Notes: a model not told the origin generated them from the sequence alone. A stretch of DNA of 64,000 bases from Pseudomonas frederiksbergensis (GCF_000802155.2 NZ_JQGJ02000012.1:62001-126000); one strand, 5' to 3'. Shown: positions 1 to 8,916, counted from the first letter of the stretch. Numbers and translations: made by a program.

Positions 1-402
1 CAACTGGCCCAGATGTCCCGTGGCTGGCGCGCTGAATTGGACCGTCGCCTCGCAGGCCTAGGCCTGTCCCAGGCGCGCTGGCTGGTGCTGCTGCACCTTG
101 CACGTTTCGAACAGGCGCCGACCCAGCGCGAGTTGGCTCAGAGCGTTGCCGTCGAAGGCCCGACCCTGGCCCGCTTGCTCGACAGCCTGGAAACCCAGGG
201 ACTGGTGCAGCGCCAGGCTGTGGCCGAAGACCGCCGGGCCAAGAAGATCGTGCTTTGCGCCCCGGCGCTGCCGTTGATCGAACAAATCGAAACGATTGCC
301 ACGCAGCTGCGCCGGGAGTTGTTCGAAGGCGTCGACGAAGCGGATATGCGGGTCTGCATGCGGGTCCACGGCACTATCCTGGCCAATCTGGAAAAATCCT
401 GA
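1..402 (+). CDS. MarR/SlyA-family transcriptional regulator (5' truncated by window)
   Basis: Partial gene. The reading frame is open to the first base of the window, so the ATG at 13 is probably internal; the SlyA-type N-terminal helix normally precedes the visible LDRRL..LGLSQARW segment. The winged-helix DNA-binding region is seen as TQRELAQ (recognition-helix lead-in), GPTLARLLDSLE and the wing QAVAEDRRAKKIVL, followed by a C-terminal dimerisation helix. MarR proteins are dimeric repressors, often released by small phenolic or organic ligands. The target cannot be told from the window because the upstream neighbour is missing. Family call is firm; function of this member is unknown. Confidence 0.85.
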   Translation, partial: QLAQMSRGWRAELDRRLAGLGLSQARWLVLLHLARFEQAPTQRELAQSVAVEGPTLARLLDSLETQGLVQRQAVAEDRRAKKIVLCAPALPLIEQIETIATQLRRELFEGVDEADMRVCMRVHGTILANLEKS

Positions 403-515
403 GGCATATCCCTGGCGCCAGGCTTTTGAGATTCGGCGGTTAGCGAACTATAACCAGTACTAAGCGATCGTATTGGAAGCGTTTGCGCTCAGTCTGGTAG
501 TCGAAAGGGATACCC

Positions 516-2498
516 ATGCTTGAAAGTTTGCAGTCCACGTTGCGCAGTTGGATCAACGTGTCGGTCGTCGTGGGCGCCCTGGGTTTTCCCGCCCTGGCGT
601 CGGCGCTGGGGCTGGGGGAGATCACGCTCCATTCAGCCTTGAATCAGCCGTTGCGCGCCGATATCGCTTTGGTTGATGCGGCGGGACTCAGCGAGGGCGA
701 CCTGTCTGCAAGCCTTGCGGCGCCGGAGGACTTCAGCCGTGCCGGGGTGGAGCGGGTATTCTTTCTCAATAACCTGCGCTTCACTCCCGTGCTGCGTGGC
801 GGCCGCAGTTTCATTCGGGTGACGTCCAGCAAGCCGGTGGAAGAGCCGTTCCTTAATTTCCTCGTACAGCTCAACCAACCCAACGGGCGGCTGTTGCGCG
901 AGTACACCGTGCTGATCGACCCGCCGGGCACCCCAGGCGTTGTGCCGGTCGCTGATGAACCTTCTGCCGCAGCCCAAGCAACAACATCGGCCATCAAGCC
1001 GCCCCCGGCGACACAGGGCAAACGCTACACCGTCGTACAGGGCGACAATCCTTGGGTGATCGCCAAGCGTCTGCATGATGCGGGCAGCAATGCGTCGGTC
1101 AATGAACTGATGCAGGGGATCCAGGCGCTGAACCCTGGTAGCGAGCGGCTTTCCATCGGCCAGCGCTTGTTGCTGCCCGATTCGGCTATCTTGCCTCCGG
1201 CTGCCCAGCCCCCCGCAGCGGGGCGTTCCGGCGCGTCCGATAACAGCGCCGAACAATTGGCGGCCAGTGTGCTGCTGGGCCAACAGCAACAGCAGACGAT
1301 CGAACAATTGCAGGCCAAGGTCCAGTCCCAGGACCAGGAAATCGCCGGTCAGCGCCAGCAGATCAGCGAGCTCCAAGCGCAACTGGCCCAGCCCTCGTCA
1401 CCGACGATCACCTCGGAACTTGCTCCGGAACCCTCCGAACCAGCCGAATCCACCGAACCCGCCGAATCCGTTCCGGCGGTGGACACCGCGCCAGTCACGG
1501 AGACCGAAGGCGTTGATTGGCTTTGGGTAGGGGGATTGGGGGGGCTGCTTGGGTTGCTGGCGCTTCTGCTGTTCCTTCGTCACCGGCAACAGCAGGAATC
1601 GGCCGGGACCGGGCCATTGGCCGAACATCAGCGTGACTTGAACCTGGACGATGACACCGAAACCTATGCCGAGAGCGCCGACATCGAGCCCCCCGAGGTC
1701 GCCGCGTCCTTCAATAACGGCGATGCTCCCATGGGAGACGTGCTCGAAGGCGTGGGGATCTACCTGACCTATGGCCGCTTCACCGAAGCCGCGGGACTGC
1801 TGCGCGCGGCATTGCTGGCCGAGCCGGAGCGTACCGACCTGGGCCTGAAGTTGTTGGATGTACTGGGTAAGCAGGGCGACGTCATCGGTTTCCAGGCCCA
1901 GGAAAATCATCTATTGGCCCAAGGCGTCGATCATCAGGCCCTGGAGGATATTCGCAAGCGTTACCCGAAAATCACCCTCGTCAACGCGCCGCCGGAAACT
2001 TCTGCCGAACCCCAGGCTCCCGTGCCCGAACCTGTTGCTGCGCCTCACGATGAATTCGAGTTGAAGCTCGATGAGCTCTCCCTGGAGAACAGCTGGGATT
2101 TGGCCGATGAAGAGCCGGCGCCGCCAGAGCCAAAAAACACGCCGCCCACCGCTGCCGACACGCTGACATTATCGGGTTTTGACGAGCCTGACCTGCAATG
2201 GGGGGCGCCGTTGGAAACGGAGTCGTTGGACGATGATTTCCTCGATGGGTTTGCCGACGAAGAGCAGGCGCTGGAGCTGGAGCCGATGCCCATTGGACCC
2301 GAATTCGAATCCCTTTCGCTCGAACCTGTTTCCTTCGAACCGCAACTATCGGAGCATTCGGAAAAACTTGAAGAAGCCCAGAATCGCATCGACGAGGGCG
2401 ACCTGAAGAGCGCCATTACGCTCCTGGAAGAGCTGCTGCAAGAAGGGGATGAGCCGCTCAAGGAAACCGCCCGGGTTTTGCTGGCCGGGATTCGTTGA
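516..2498 (+). CDS. FimV-like LysM-containing inner-membrane protein
   Basis: 660 residues. A signal peptide (about 1-30, ending near ALASALGLG) leads into the FimV N-terminal domain, GLGEITLHSALNQPL. A LysM peptidoglycan-binding module starts near residue 170 (RYTVVQGDNPWVIAKRL). A coiled-coil Gln-rich stretch, a Pro/Glu-rich linker and one transmembrane helix (about 334-354) follow. Then comes an acidic cytoplasmic region ending in a FimV C-terminal TPR-like motif (NRIDEGDLKSAITLLEELL). FimV/HubP proteins are polar landmarks that organise type IV pili and flagella. This one is shorter than canonical FimV (about 900 residues) and no truA/asd neighbour is seen, so it is best called a FimV-type paralogue. 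Start supported by GAAAGGGA upstream. Confidence 0.8.
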   Translation: MLESLQSTLRSWINVSVVVGALGFPALASALGLGEITLHSALNQPLRADIALVDAAGLSEGDLSASLAAPEDFSRAGVERVFFLNNLRFTPVLRGGRSFIRVTSSKPVEEPFLNFLVQLNQPNGRLLREYTVLIDPPGTPGVVPVADEPSAAAQATTSAIKPPPATQGKRYTVVQGDNPWVIAKRLHDAGSNASVNELMQGIQALNPGSERLSIGQRLLLPDSAILPPAAQPPAAGRSGASDNSAEQLAASVLLGQQQQQTIEQLQAKVQSQDQEIAGQRQQISELQAQLAQPSSPTITSELAPEPSEPAESTEPAESVPAVDTAPVTETEGVDWLWVGGLGGLLGLLALLLFLRHRQQQESAGTGPLAEHQRDLNLDDDTETYAESADIEPPEVAASFNNGDAPMGDVLEGVGIYLTYGRFTEAAGLLRAALLAEPERTDLGLKLLDVLGKQGDVIGFQAQENHLLAQGVDHQALEDIRKRYPKITLVNAPPETSAEPQAPVPEPVAAPHDEFELKLDELSLENSWDLADEEPAPPEPKNTPPTAADTLTLSGFDEPDLQWGAPLETESLDDDFLDGFADEEQALELEPMPIGPEFESLSLEPVSFEPQLSEHSEKLEEAQNRIDEGDLKSAITLLEELLQEGDEPLKETARVLLAGIR

Positions 2499-2524
2499 GG
2501 CGTTTGCAAGGCCGGCGCAAGTCC

Positions 2525-2610
2525 TGCGTGCGAGCTGGCTCGCGATGACGGTTGTATATTCAAGACCAATGCAAGCAGGCCTACCGCTTTCGCGAGCAGG
2601 CTCGCTCCCC
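2525..2610. repeat. REPIN: two inverted REP sequences
   Basis: Two REP-like palindromes face each other in the gap between the convergent FimV-like and PlpD genes. The first core is GCGAGCTGGCTCGC (2530-2543), the second GCGAGCAGGCTCGC (2592-2605), with flanks that match in inverted orientation. The placement between convergent 3' ends is typical of Pseudomonas REPINs, which can also act as transcript ends or mRNA stabilisers. Confidence 0.75.
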
Positions 2611-2630
2611 CAAGGCAGGGACTGTGTTCA

Positions 2631-4832
2631 TCAGAACGTCTGCCCCAGGTTCAGATACACCGCCTGCTCGTCGTCATCATTGAAGCCATAGCTGAAGTTC
2701 AAGGGCCCCAGCGGCGTGTCGAAGCCCAGGAAGACACTGGCGGCGTTGATGTAGCCACTGTCGAACTCGTTGTCGTTGTTCCAGGCCCGGCCTCGCTCCA
2801 GCGAGCCGCCAATGTACAGCGGGAAGTCCAATGGCAAGTAGGCGCGAGGCGTGAGCCTGCGGTAATACACCGCACGCATCAGGCTCATGTTCTGGCCGGA
2901 TATCCCGTCCTCGCGAAAGCCCGACAATTGCCGCGCGCCGCCGAGGACAAAACTGGACGTCACGACCTCGGCAGTGTCTAGGGTGCGACCATAGCGCCCG
3001 CCCAGAATGAAGGTGTCCGGGCCGCTGCTCAGGGCCTTGTCCAGCTTGAATTCCCACTGGCGATAACGCTGGTCCGAGCCCAGGCCCGGTTCGTACTGGC
3101 GCCAGGACAAACCGATATCTTCGCCTTCGTGGGGGAAATACACGCTGTCCAGGGAGTCGAACGAATACTTGAGCTCGTAGAAGCCCTCGTTGAAGTTTTC
3201 GCTGGGCTGGTCGTGGTCGCCGATGCGCACGTCTGCCTTGCCCCAGGCCTGGCCGACACCGAAGCGGATCTCCCCGCTGTTGCCTATCTGCCGGCCCAGG
3301 TTCAGGCCGAAGCCGTAGCGTTCGACCCTATACTGCGCCACCGGATCGTTGTCGAGGATCGACTCGACATTGCGCGATTCGAACTGTCCGTAGGGCGCGA
3401 TGAAGTAGCGTGAGCCGACGTCCAGCGGCTGGTAGAACTCGCTGTACAACTCTTGTTTGTCGCCGATCTGCGCCCGGGTCAGCCATTCGGCACCCAGGCG
3501 ATTGATGCCGTTGACCCGATAACTGGCGCCAAGATTGAAGGCGCTGTCGCCGCGCATGTCGTCTGACAGGCTCAAGCCCAGGCGAAGGTAATCAGTGCCG
3601 GTGCGTCTGCCCCGAGCGTTGATGACCAAGGTGTTGTCCGCGCCTTTGTGCACGACGCGATATTGCACCTGCTCGAAGTAATCCAGGCCGTACAGCGTGC
3701 CCATGTCGGTTTGCAGGCGACCCAGGTCCAGTGGTTCGCCGATTTGCTGGCGAATGTAATAGCGGATCACGTCGTCACCGACCTTCGAGTCGTTTTCCAC
3801 CCGGATCCCGGTGATGATCGGCGTGCGCTCGCTCGGGGTGCGTGCCGCCAGCAGTTCGGCGTCGGCCGGCTCGGCAGGACGCAAGTGTTCCAGGCGCGCT
3901 TCGAGTATGCGTGTGGCGCGGTAGCCGGCATCGATCATTTCCGGAGCCCGGCCGAAATCGGTGGAGCCAAAACTCGCCAGGGCCGGCTGGATCAACACAT
4001 CGTCTTTGCCTAACGTGGCCAGTTGCTCCTCGGAGTTGCGCCGGGTCATCAGCGTGGTTGACTGATTCAGCACATCCACCACCGTGACCAATTGCTTGCG
4101 GGTGCGCAATGGGGTGCCGATGTCCACGACAATAGCCACGTCCACACCCATTTCCCGGGCCACATCCAAAGGGATGTTGTCGGTCATGCCACCGTCCACC
4201 AATAGCCGACCGTCCAGTTCAACCGGCGCGAACACGGCCGGAATCGACATGCTGGCGCGGATGACCTTGGGCAGGTGGCCCTTGCGAAACACGACCTTTT
4301 CGCCGGTGGCGATATCGGTTGCCACGGCACGGAAGGGAATAGGCAGTTTGTCGAAATCCCGGGTATCGCTGGCGTGGGCCAGCAGGCTTTCCAGGAGCAG
4401 GGCCAGGTTCTGTCCCTGGATCACGCCCAGCGGCAGGCCGAGGCTGCCGTCGTCTCGAAAGCTCAGTTTCTGCTTTACCAGGAAATCACGGTCGTCCTGC
4501 TTGCGTCGGAAGGGTACGTCCTTGCGCGGCGGGGCATCGGAGAGGGCTTGTTGCCAGTCGATACCCAGGGCAAGTTTTTCCAGTTCGTCGATCTTGTAGC
4601 CCGAGGCATACAGGCCGCCGATCACCGCGCCCATGCTAGTGCCCGCGATGGCGTCGATCTTGATGCCTTGCTCCTCCAAGGCCTTGAGCACGCCGATGTG
4701 AGCCAGGCCACGAGCCGCGCCGCCGGACAGCACCAGGCCGATCTTCGGGCGCGGTGTTTCGACGGCAGGCTCGTTGGCATGGCCGAACAGGGGCAATAGC
4801 AGAAGAAGCAGGCAAGGCAGCAGGCGGCGCAT
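2631..4832 (-). CDS. plpD: Patatin-like phospholipase, type Vd autotransporter (PlpD-like)
   Basis: 733 residues from the ATG at 4832; a TTG two codons upstream is less likely. A signal peptide (1-19) precedes a patatin domain with oxyanion loop GGAARG (about 37-42), nucleophile GTSMG (Ser66) and DGG (Asp213), an intact Ser-Asp dyad. A POTRA domain (about 345-420) and a C-terminal 16-strand BamA/FhaC-type barrel ending in Phe follow. PlpD of P. aeruginosa is the type Vd prototype: the barrel inserts in the outer membrane and delivers a phospholipase A1 to the surface or medium. Size and order match that family. Divergent from the SelW-like gene across a 71-bp gap. Confidence 0.9.
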   Translation of the reverse strand: MRRLLPCLLLLLLPLFGHANEPAVETPRPKIGLVLSGGAARGLAHIGVLKALEEQGIKIDAIAGTSMGAVIGGLYASGYKIDELEKLALGIDWQQALSDAPPRKDVPFRRKQDDRDFLVKQKLSFRDDGSLGLPLGVIQGQNLALLLESLLAHASDTRDFDKLPIPFRAVATDIATGEKVVFRKGHLPKVIRASMSIPAVFAPVELDGRLLVDGGMTDNIPLDVAREMGVDVAIVVDIGTPLRTRKQLVTVVDVLNQSTTLMTRRNSEEQLATLGKDDVLIQPALASFGSTDFGRAPEMIDAGYRATRILEARLEHLRPAEPADAELLAARTPSERTPIITGIRVENDSKVGDDVIRYYIRQQIGEPLDLGRLQTDMGTLYGLDYFEQVQYRVVHKGADNTLVINARGRRTGTDYLRLGLSLSDDMRGDSAFNLGASYRVNGINRLGAEWLTRAQIGDKQELYSEFYQPLDVGSRYFIAPYGQFESRNVESILDNDPVAQYRVERYGFGLNLGRQIGNSGEIRFGVGQAWGKADVRIGDHDQPSENFNEGFYELKYSFDSLDSVYFPHEGEDIGLSWRQYEPGLGSDQRYRQWEFKLDKALSSGPDTFILGGRYGRTLDTAEVVTSSFVLGGARQLSGFREDGISGQNMSLMRAVYYRRLTPRAYLPLDFPLYIGGSLERGRAWNNDNEFDSGYINAASVFLGFDTPLGPLNFSYGFNDDDEQAVYLNLGQTF

Positions 4833-4903
4833 GGTCAATCTCGAAGCAGGCGATCAAAGGCGAGTAGTATAACGACGCCTTTGGAACCAGGAGTTCACCC
4901 GCA

Positions 4904-5191
4904 ATGAGCGCACACAAACCGGAAATCGTCATCACCTACTGCACCCAATGCCAGTGGCTGCTGCGGGCCGCCTGGCTGGCCCAGGAACTGCTCAGCACAT
5001 TCGGCGACGACCTCGCCAAGGTGTCCCTGGTGCCAGGCACCGGTGGGGTTTTCCATATTGGCTGCGATGGCACCCAGATCTGGGAGCGCAAGGCGGATGG
5101 CGGGTTTCCCGAAGCCAAGGTGCTCAAGCAGCGGGTCCGCGACCAGATCGACCCGGAGCGCGACCTGGGGCACAACGACAGGATTCAATGA
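4904..5191 (+). CDS. SelT/SelW/SelH family (Rdx) thioredoxin-fold protein
   Basis: 95 residues with an N-terminal beta strand and CTQC motif (residues 13-16). In eukaryotic SelW the second position of this CxxC/CxxU motif is selenocysteine; here it is plain cysteine. The family is thought to act in thiol-redox protection, but bacterial members have no firm assigned substrate. A good AGGAG precedes the ATG. Convergent with the DMT transporter, with only 6 bp between the stop codons. Confidence 0.85.
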   Translation: MSAHKPEIVITYCTQCQWLLRAAWLAQELLSTFGDDLAKVSLVPGTGGVFHIGCDGTQIWERKADGGFPEAKVLKQRVRDQIDPERDLGHNDRIQ

Positions 5192-5197
5192 CCGGGC

Positions 5198-6088
5198 TCA
5201 GTGAGATGGGGCCTGGGCGCCAGCGTTGGATTTCTTCGTGCCGTCCAGCTGGCTCGACACCACGATCGCAACGATGATCAGCACGCCACCGAGCAACATG
5301 CGCAACGTCGGGTTTTCATCGAACAGCAGCCAGGCGATGGTGATGCCGTAGACCGGCTCCATGGCGAACACCACGGCTGCCGTGCGGGCCTTGATCACCG
5401 CCAGGCTGGCGACGAACAGGCTGTGGGCCAGGCCGGTGCAGAACACCCCGAGCAGGCCGATCCACAACCAGTCGAGCGGACGAACCTCGGCCAATTGCGG
5501 CGCAGCCATCGGCAGCAGGCAGAGACCGACCACGACGTTCTGGCAAAGCGCGGCCTGTACCGGCGGCACGTGTCCGGAACCGGCGCGATTGGTCAGCGAC
5601 AACAGTGAGAACAACAGCCCCGAGGCCACCGCCCAGAGCAGGCCAGTGGTAGCGCCGCTGGCCAGGTCGAAGGTTGGCGTGACCAACACCAGGCCGACGC
5701 TCACCAGCACCACCAGCAGGATTTCGTTGGCGCGGATTCGCTCGCGGAATACCAGCCCTTCGAGCAGTACCGTAAAGGCAGGGAAACTGGCGAATCCCAG
5801 GGTGGCAATTGCGACGCCCGCGACTTTCACCGAAATGAAGAAACTCACCCAGTGCCCGGTCAGCAACAGGCCGCCGAGCAGCAACCGGCGCGTGTCCCGG
5901 CCCCGCAGTTTTTCCCAGCGGGTAGGGCTGGCGAATCGGGCAAACGCCGCCAGGGCCAGCACGGCGAACACCGCGCGACCGAATACAATGACCGCCGGCG
6001 AGGCCGCGGCGAGTTTGCCGAATACACCGGTCAGGCCGAACATGAGTGCGCCGATGTGCAGGGCGCCGAGGGCGGTACGGGGTGTCAT
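5198..6088 (-). CDS. EamA/DMT-superfamily inner-membrane transporter
   Basis: 296 residues, ten predicted membrane helices arranged as two EamA repeats (about 8-135 and 150-280), the classic drug/metabolite transporter layout of the RhaT/YdcZ-like group. Such proteins export or import small metabolites by proton coupling; the substrate cannot be told from sequence. AAGGA lies at proper spacing before the ATG. The AraC regulator 92 bp upstream on the same strand may control it, which is inference from adjacency only. Confidence 0.85.
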   Translation of the reverse strand: MTPRTALGALHIGALMFGLTGVFGKLAAASPAVIVFGRAVFAVLALAAFARFASPTRWEKLRGRDTRRLLLGGLLLTGHWVSFFISVKVAGVAIATLGFASFPAFTVLLEGLVFRERIRANEILLVVLVSVGLVLVTPTFDLASGATTGLLWAVASGLLFSLLSLTNRAGSGHVPPVQAALCQNVVVGLCLLPMAAPQLAEVRPLDWLWIGLLGVFCTGLAHSLFVASLAVIKARTAAVVFAMEPVYGITIAWLLFDENPTLRMLLGGVLIIVAIVVSSQLDGTKKSNAGAQAPSH

Positions 6089-6180
6089 TGCAATCCTTGG
6101 TGAACGGTTGGACGTTCGGCTATTAAGCCCGCTGCCAAGCGTTCTTGTCTGTCGCGATCCTAGCGATTTTTAGCGCGAGA

Positions 6181-6930
6181 CTAGCGTGACTGCCTAAGCT
6201 TGCCCGGTGAGACGCCGAATTCGCGCTGCACCGCTGCGGCGAAAGCGCTTTGCGAGCTGTAGCCAACCCGATGGGCAATCTCACCGATCGGCAGTTGCGA
6301 GTCACGCAACAACCCTACGGCCTTGTGCAGGCGGCGACTGCGGATGTACTCCATCGGTGTCTGCCCGCATTCGGCGACGAAGCGGGCATGGAGGCGAGCG
6401 CTGGAAAGCCCGGCGACGCGCGCCAAGTCCGCCACTTGCAGCGGGTAGGCGGCATATTGGTCGATATGAGCATTGAGTGCGGCATAGGGCAGGCGCCGGC
6501 CGCCGGCGGTTTCCTGGCGCCCGCCGTTGAGGCTGGCGAGCAACAGCACTGCGCCTTGCTGGGCAATCACCGGGTCGTCCACCGGGCTACTCGCCAACCA
6601 AGTCACCAACTGGCTTTGCCCCGCGTCCAACGGCAGGCGACTGGTGCTGTCGAGCAACCGGCGGCTGGCGTCGGCATGGTCGCCCAGGCATTGCCCGACC
6701 CACTCGTCGCCAGGCACATCGAGCACCAGGCAGCGACTCCCTTGTGGGCTGCCGCACGCGTGATGAGCGCCGGCCGGCACCACGACGAAGCTCTGCTGTA
6801 CCACTTGGCTGCCACGACCCTCGACTTCGAAGTCCAGCGCGCCAGACAACCCGAACACCAATTGTGCGTGGTCATGGCTGTGGACAATCAGATCGTGGCT
6901 GTAGTGGCGTAGCGTGAGGATCGGTCTCAT
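6181..6930 (-). CDS. AraC-family transcriptional regulator
   Basis: 249 residues. The N-terminal half is a cupin-like sensor (HSHDHAQLVFGLSG..). The C-terminal 100 residues are a double helix-turn-helix of AraC type, with ending ELPIGEIAHRVGYSSQSAFAAAVQREFGVSPGKLR-like signature (residues about 205-245). A GGAG ribosome site precedes the ATG. It lies upstream of, and in line with, the DMT transporter, and such regulator-exporter pairs are common in pseudomonads. Effector and operator are not identifiable here. Confidence 0.88.
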   Translation of the reverse strand: MRPILTLRHYSHDLIVHSHDHAQLVFGLSGALDFEVEGRGSQVVQQSFVVVPAGAHHACGSPQGSRCLVLDVPGDEWVGQCLGDHADASRRLLDSTSRLPLDAGQSQLVTWLASSPVDDPVIAQQGAVLLLASLNGGRQETAGGRRLPYAALNAHIDQYAAYPLQVADLARVAGLSSARLHARFVAECGQTPMEYIRSRRLHKAVGLLRDSQLPIGEIAHRVGYSSQSAFAAAVQREFGVSPGKLRQSR

Positions 6931-6983
6931 CGCGGTCTCCCGTGGCTGGCGGTCAGTCTACACCGAGGGCGCGACGCTTCGCG

Positions 6984-7016
6984 CTGTCATGTAATCGACT
7001 TATTGCTGTCACGGAG
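6984..7016 (+). promoter_or_regulatory. Pho-box-like repeat upstream of the PlcP-like gene
   Basis: CTGTCAT at 6984-6990 is repeated as CTGTCAC at 7006-7012, exactly 22 bp (two 11-bp PhoB units) apart, with a degenerate middle unit. PhoB binds direct 11-bp units beginning CTGTCAT. The last unit ends about 50 bp before the ATG, a plausible promoter position. The middle unit is poor, so binding is not certain. Confidence 0.5.
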
Positions 7017-7065
7017 CATTAACCGCTCGGGTGCACTGTGGTGAAAACGATCAGAGGGTTGCCCA

Positions 7066-7884
7066 ATGACCAGCGCCGAGCTCGCCAGACCCAGCCGCAA
7101 GCAGCGTGTTCGCACCCTGTGGATTTCCGACGTGCACTTGGGCACCCGGGACTGCCAGGCCGAACACCTGTCGCACTTCCTCAAGGGCTATCACGCCGAC
7201 AAGGTCTATCTGGTGGGCGATATCATCGACGGCTGGAAGCTGCGCAGCGGCATGTATTGGCCCCAGGCCCATACCAACGTCATTCGTCGCCTGTTGACCA
7301 TGAGCAAGCGCGGCACCGAAGTGATCTACGTCACCGGCAACCATGATGAATTCCTGCGGCGTTATTCGAAGCTGATCCTCGGCAATATCCAACTGGTGGA
7401 CGAAGCGGTGCACGTCACCGCCGACGGCCGTCACCTGCTGGTGATTCATGGCGATCAGTTCGATGTCATCACCCGTTATCACCGTTGGCTGGCGTTCCTT
7501 GGGGATTCGGCCTACGAATTCACGCTGACGCTGAACCGCTGGCTCAACCATTGGCGAGCCCGTTACGGCTACGGTTACTGGTCGCTGTCGGCGTACCTCA
7601 AGCACAAGGTCAAGACCGCGGTCAGCTTCATCAGCGATTTCGAAGAAGCCATCGCCCACGAATGTGTGAAGCGTGAGTTGCATGGCGTGGTGTGCGGGCA
7701 CATCCACCATGCCGAGATTCGCAAGGTCGGCGAGGTGGAATACCTCAATTGTGGCGACTGGGTCGAATCCTGCACCGCGCTGATCGAGCATTGGGACGGG
7801 ACGATCGAGTTATATCGGTTGGCGGACGCCCAGGCGCGGGAGGCGCTGCTCAAGGCTGAATTGAAGGTGGCTGAGCCTGCTTGA
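7066..7884 (+). CDS. PlcP/LpxH-type calcineurin-like metallophosphoesterase
   Basis: 272 residues with every metallophosphoesterase motif: DVH (22-24), GDIIDGW (Asp52), GNHDEF (Asn92, His93, Asp94), IHGD (His128) and GHIHH (His212/214). It is often named UDP-2,3-diacylglucosamine diphosphatase (LpxH2). The features YLVGDIIDGW, YWPQAH and NCGDWVESCTA are, as I recall, also those of PlcP, the phospholipase C that removes phosphate head groups during membrane-lipid remodelling under phosphate limitation. The Pho-box-like repeat upstream favours PlcP. Monocistronic; AGAGGG ribosome site. Substrate not proven. Confidence 0.8.
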   Translation: MTSAELARPSRKQRVRTLWISDVHLGTRDCQAEHLSHFLKGYHADKVYLVGDIIDGWKLRSGMYWPQAHTNVIRRLLTMSKRGTEVIYVTGNHDEFLRRYSKLILGNIQLVDEAVHVTADGRHLLVIHGDQFDVITRYHRWLAFLGDSAYEFTLTLNRWLNHWRARYGYGYWSLSAYLKHKVKTAVSFISDFEEAIAHECVKRELHGVVCGHIHHAEIRKVGEVEYLNCGDWVESCTALIEHWDGTIELYRLADAQAREALLKAELKVAEPA

Positions 7885-7927
7885 GCTTCTTTTTTGTGGA
7901 GAGTTTTTGTGGCGAGGGTACTTCGTC

Positions 7928-8509
7928 TCATGTTTTGGCCATCGCCGCCTTATAGATCGATTGCTTCGGCGCGGCGAATACCCTTTCCAGCATCGGTTCG
8001 AAGAAGCTCAGCGGCAGGGTGTCGTACCCAGTATCGAACGCCGCGGCGTCGTATTTCGCACAGAAGTCGATGGTCGCCTGGTACTGCGGATGTTCGCAAA
8101 ATTGCTCGCGCAAATGCCGGTCCATGCCCAGGTGATGGAAAAAATAATAGCCCTGGAAGATTCCGTGCTTCTCTACCATCCAAAGGTTTTCGGCGCTGAC
8201 GAATGGCTTGAGGATCGCCGCGGCGATGTCCGGGTGGTTGTAGCTGCCCAGCGTATCGCCGATGTCATGGAGAAGGGCGCAGATCACATATTCCTCGTCC
8301 CGCCCATCACGGTAGGCGCGGGTGGCGGTTTGCAGGGAATGGGTCAGGCGATCCACCGGGAATCCGCCAAAATCGCCGTCGAGCAATTTCAGGTGAGCCA
8401 GGACCCGACTCGGCAGCTGCCGTGCGTAGGCGCTGAAATCGGCGGCGATGATCGCCCAGTCTTCCTGGGTCCCGTCCTGCATGTGGGTGAAGCGTGCGTG
8501 AGAATTCAT
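7928..8509 (-). CDS. HD-domain phosphohydrolase-like protein
   Basis: 193 residues from the ATG at 8509, which has AGAAGGA six bases upstream; an in-frame ATT further out is not credible. The motif CALLHDIGDTLG holds the HD metal ligands, with additional histidines at RLTHSLQTA and FFHHLG. This resembles the COG4341 group distantly related to myo-inositol oxygenase, whose bacterial members often act on phosphonates or remain unassigned. It follows the DUF962 gene by 11 bp, so the two are probably one operon. The function is not known. Confidence 0.78.
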   Translation of the reverse strand: MNSHARFTHMQDGTQEDWAIIAADFSAYARQLPSRVLAHLKLLDGDFGGFPVDRLTHSLQTATRAYRDGRDEEYVICALLHDIGDTLGSYNHPDIAAAILKPFVSAENLWMVEKHGIFQGYYFFHHLGMDRHLREQFCEHPQYQATIDFCAKYDAAAFDTGYDTLPLSFFEPMLERVFAAPKQSIYKAAMAKT

Positions 8510-8520
8510 TCGCAATCCTT

Positions 8521-8832
8521 CTAGAACGCGACTTTGCCCACCAGCATGTCGCGGTACATGACGAAGTCACCGAGCAGGCTGTAGAACGGATGCTGAAAGG
8601 TCGCGGGCCGGTTTTTTTCGAAGAAGAAATGCCCGACCCAGGCGAAGCCATAGCCCGCCACGGGCAGGGCGACCCACAGCCACCATGCACCGACCACCAG
8701 TGCCATGGCGAAAACCAGCAAGACCAGCGAGGTGCCGATGAAGTGCAAGCGTCGACAGGTACTGTTGCTGTGTTCGCTGAGGTAGTAGGGATAGAACTCG
8801 GCGAAGCTGTTGAAGCGTTTGGTGTTTTCCAA
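8521..8832 (-). CDS. DUF962/Mpo1-like membrane protein
   Basis: 103 residues. The family signature is FAEFYPYYLSEHSNSTCRRL followed by two hydrophobic helices (HFIGTSLVLLVFAMALVV and WLWVALPVAGYGFAWVGHFF) and HPFYSLLGDFVMY. Yeast Mpo1 is a Fe(II) dioxygenase of 2-hydroxy fatty acids, and its conserved histidines (EH, HF, HP) appear here. The start used is TTG at 8832; no strong ribosome site is visible and no in-frame ATG fits better. Sits 11 bp upstream of the HD-domain gene on the same strand. Confidence 0.75.
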   Translation of the reverse strand: MENTKRFNSFAEFYPYYLSEHSNSTCRRLHFIGTSLVLLVFAMALVVGAWWLWVALPVAGYGFAWVGHFFFEKNRPATFQHPFYSLLGDFVMYRDMLVGKVAF

Positions 8833-8916
8833 GACTGCAGGCTCTTTGGTTTTTGTTCTGGTGCTTGAAGTCTAGAGCGACCACCTTTAACAGCCAGTGA
8901 CAATCAGCGCCACTCT

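Noticed and set aside
411..422. Perfect palindrome CCTGGCGCCAGG followed by CTTTT after the MarR gene
   Set aside because: No loop is possible without losing base pairs, so it is a poor terminator; too short to call an operator without copies.
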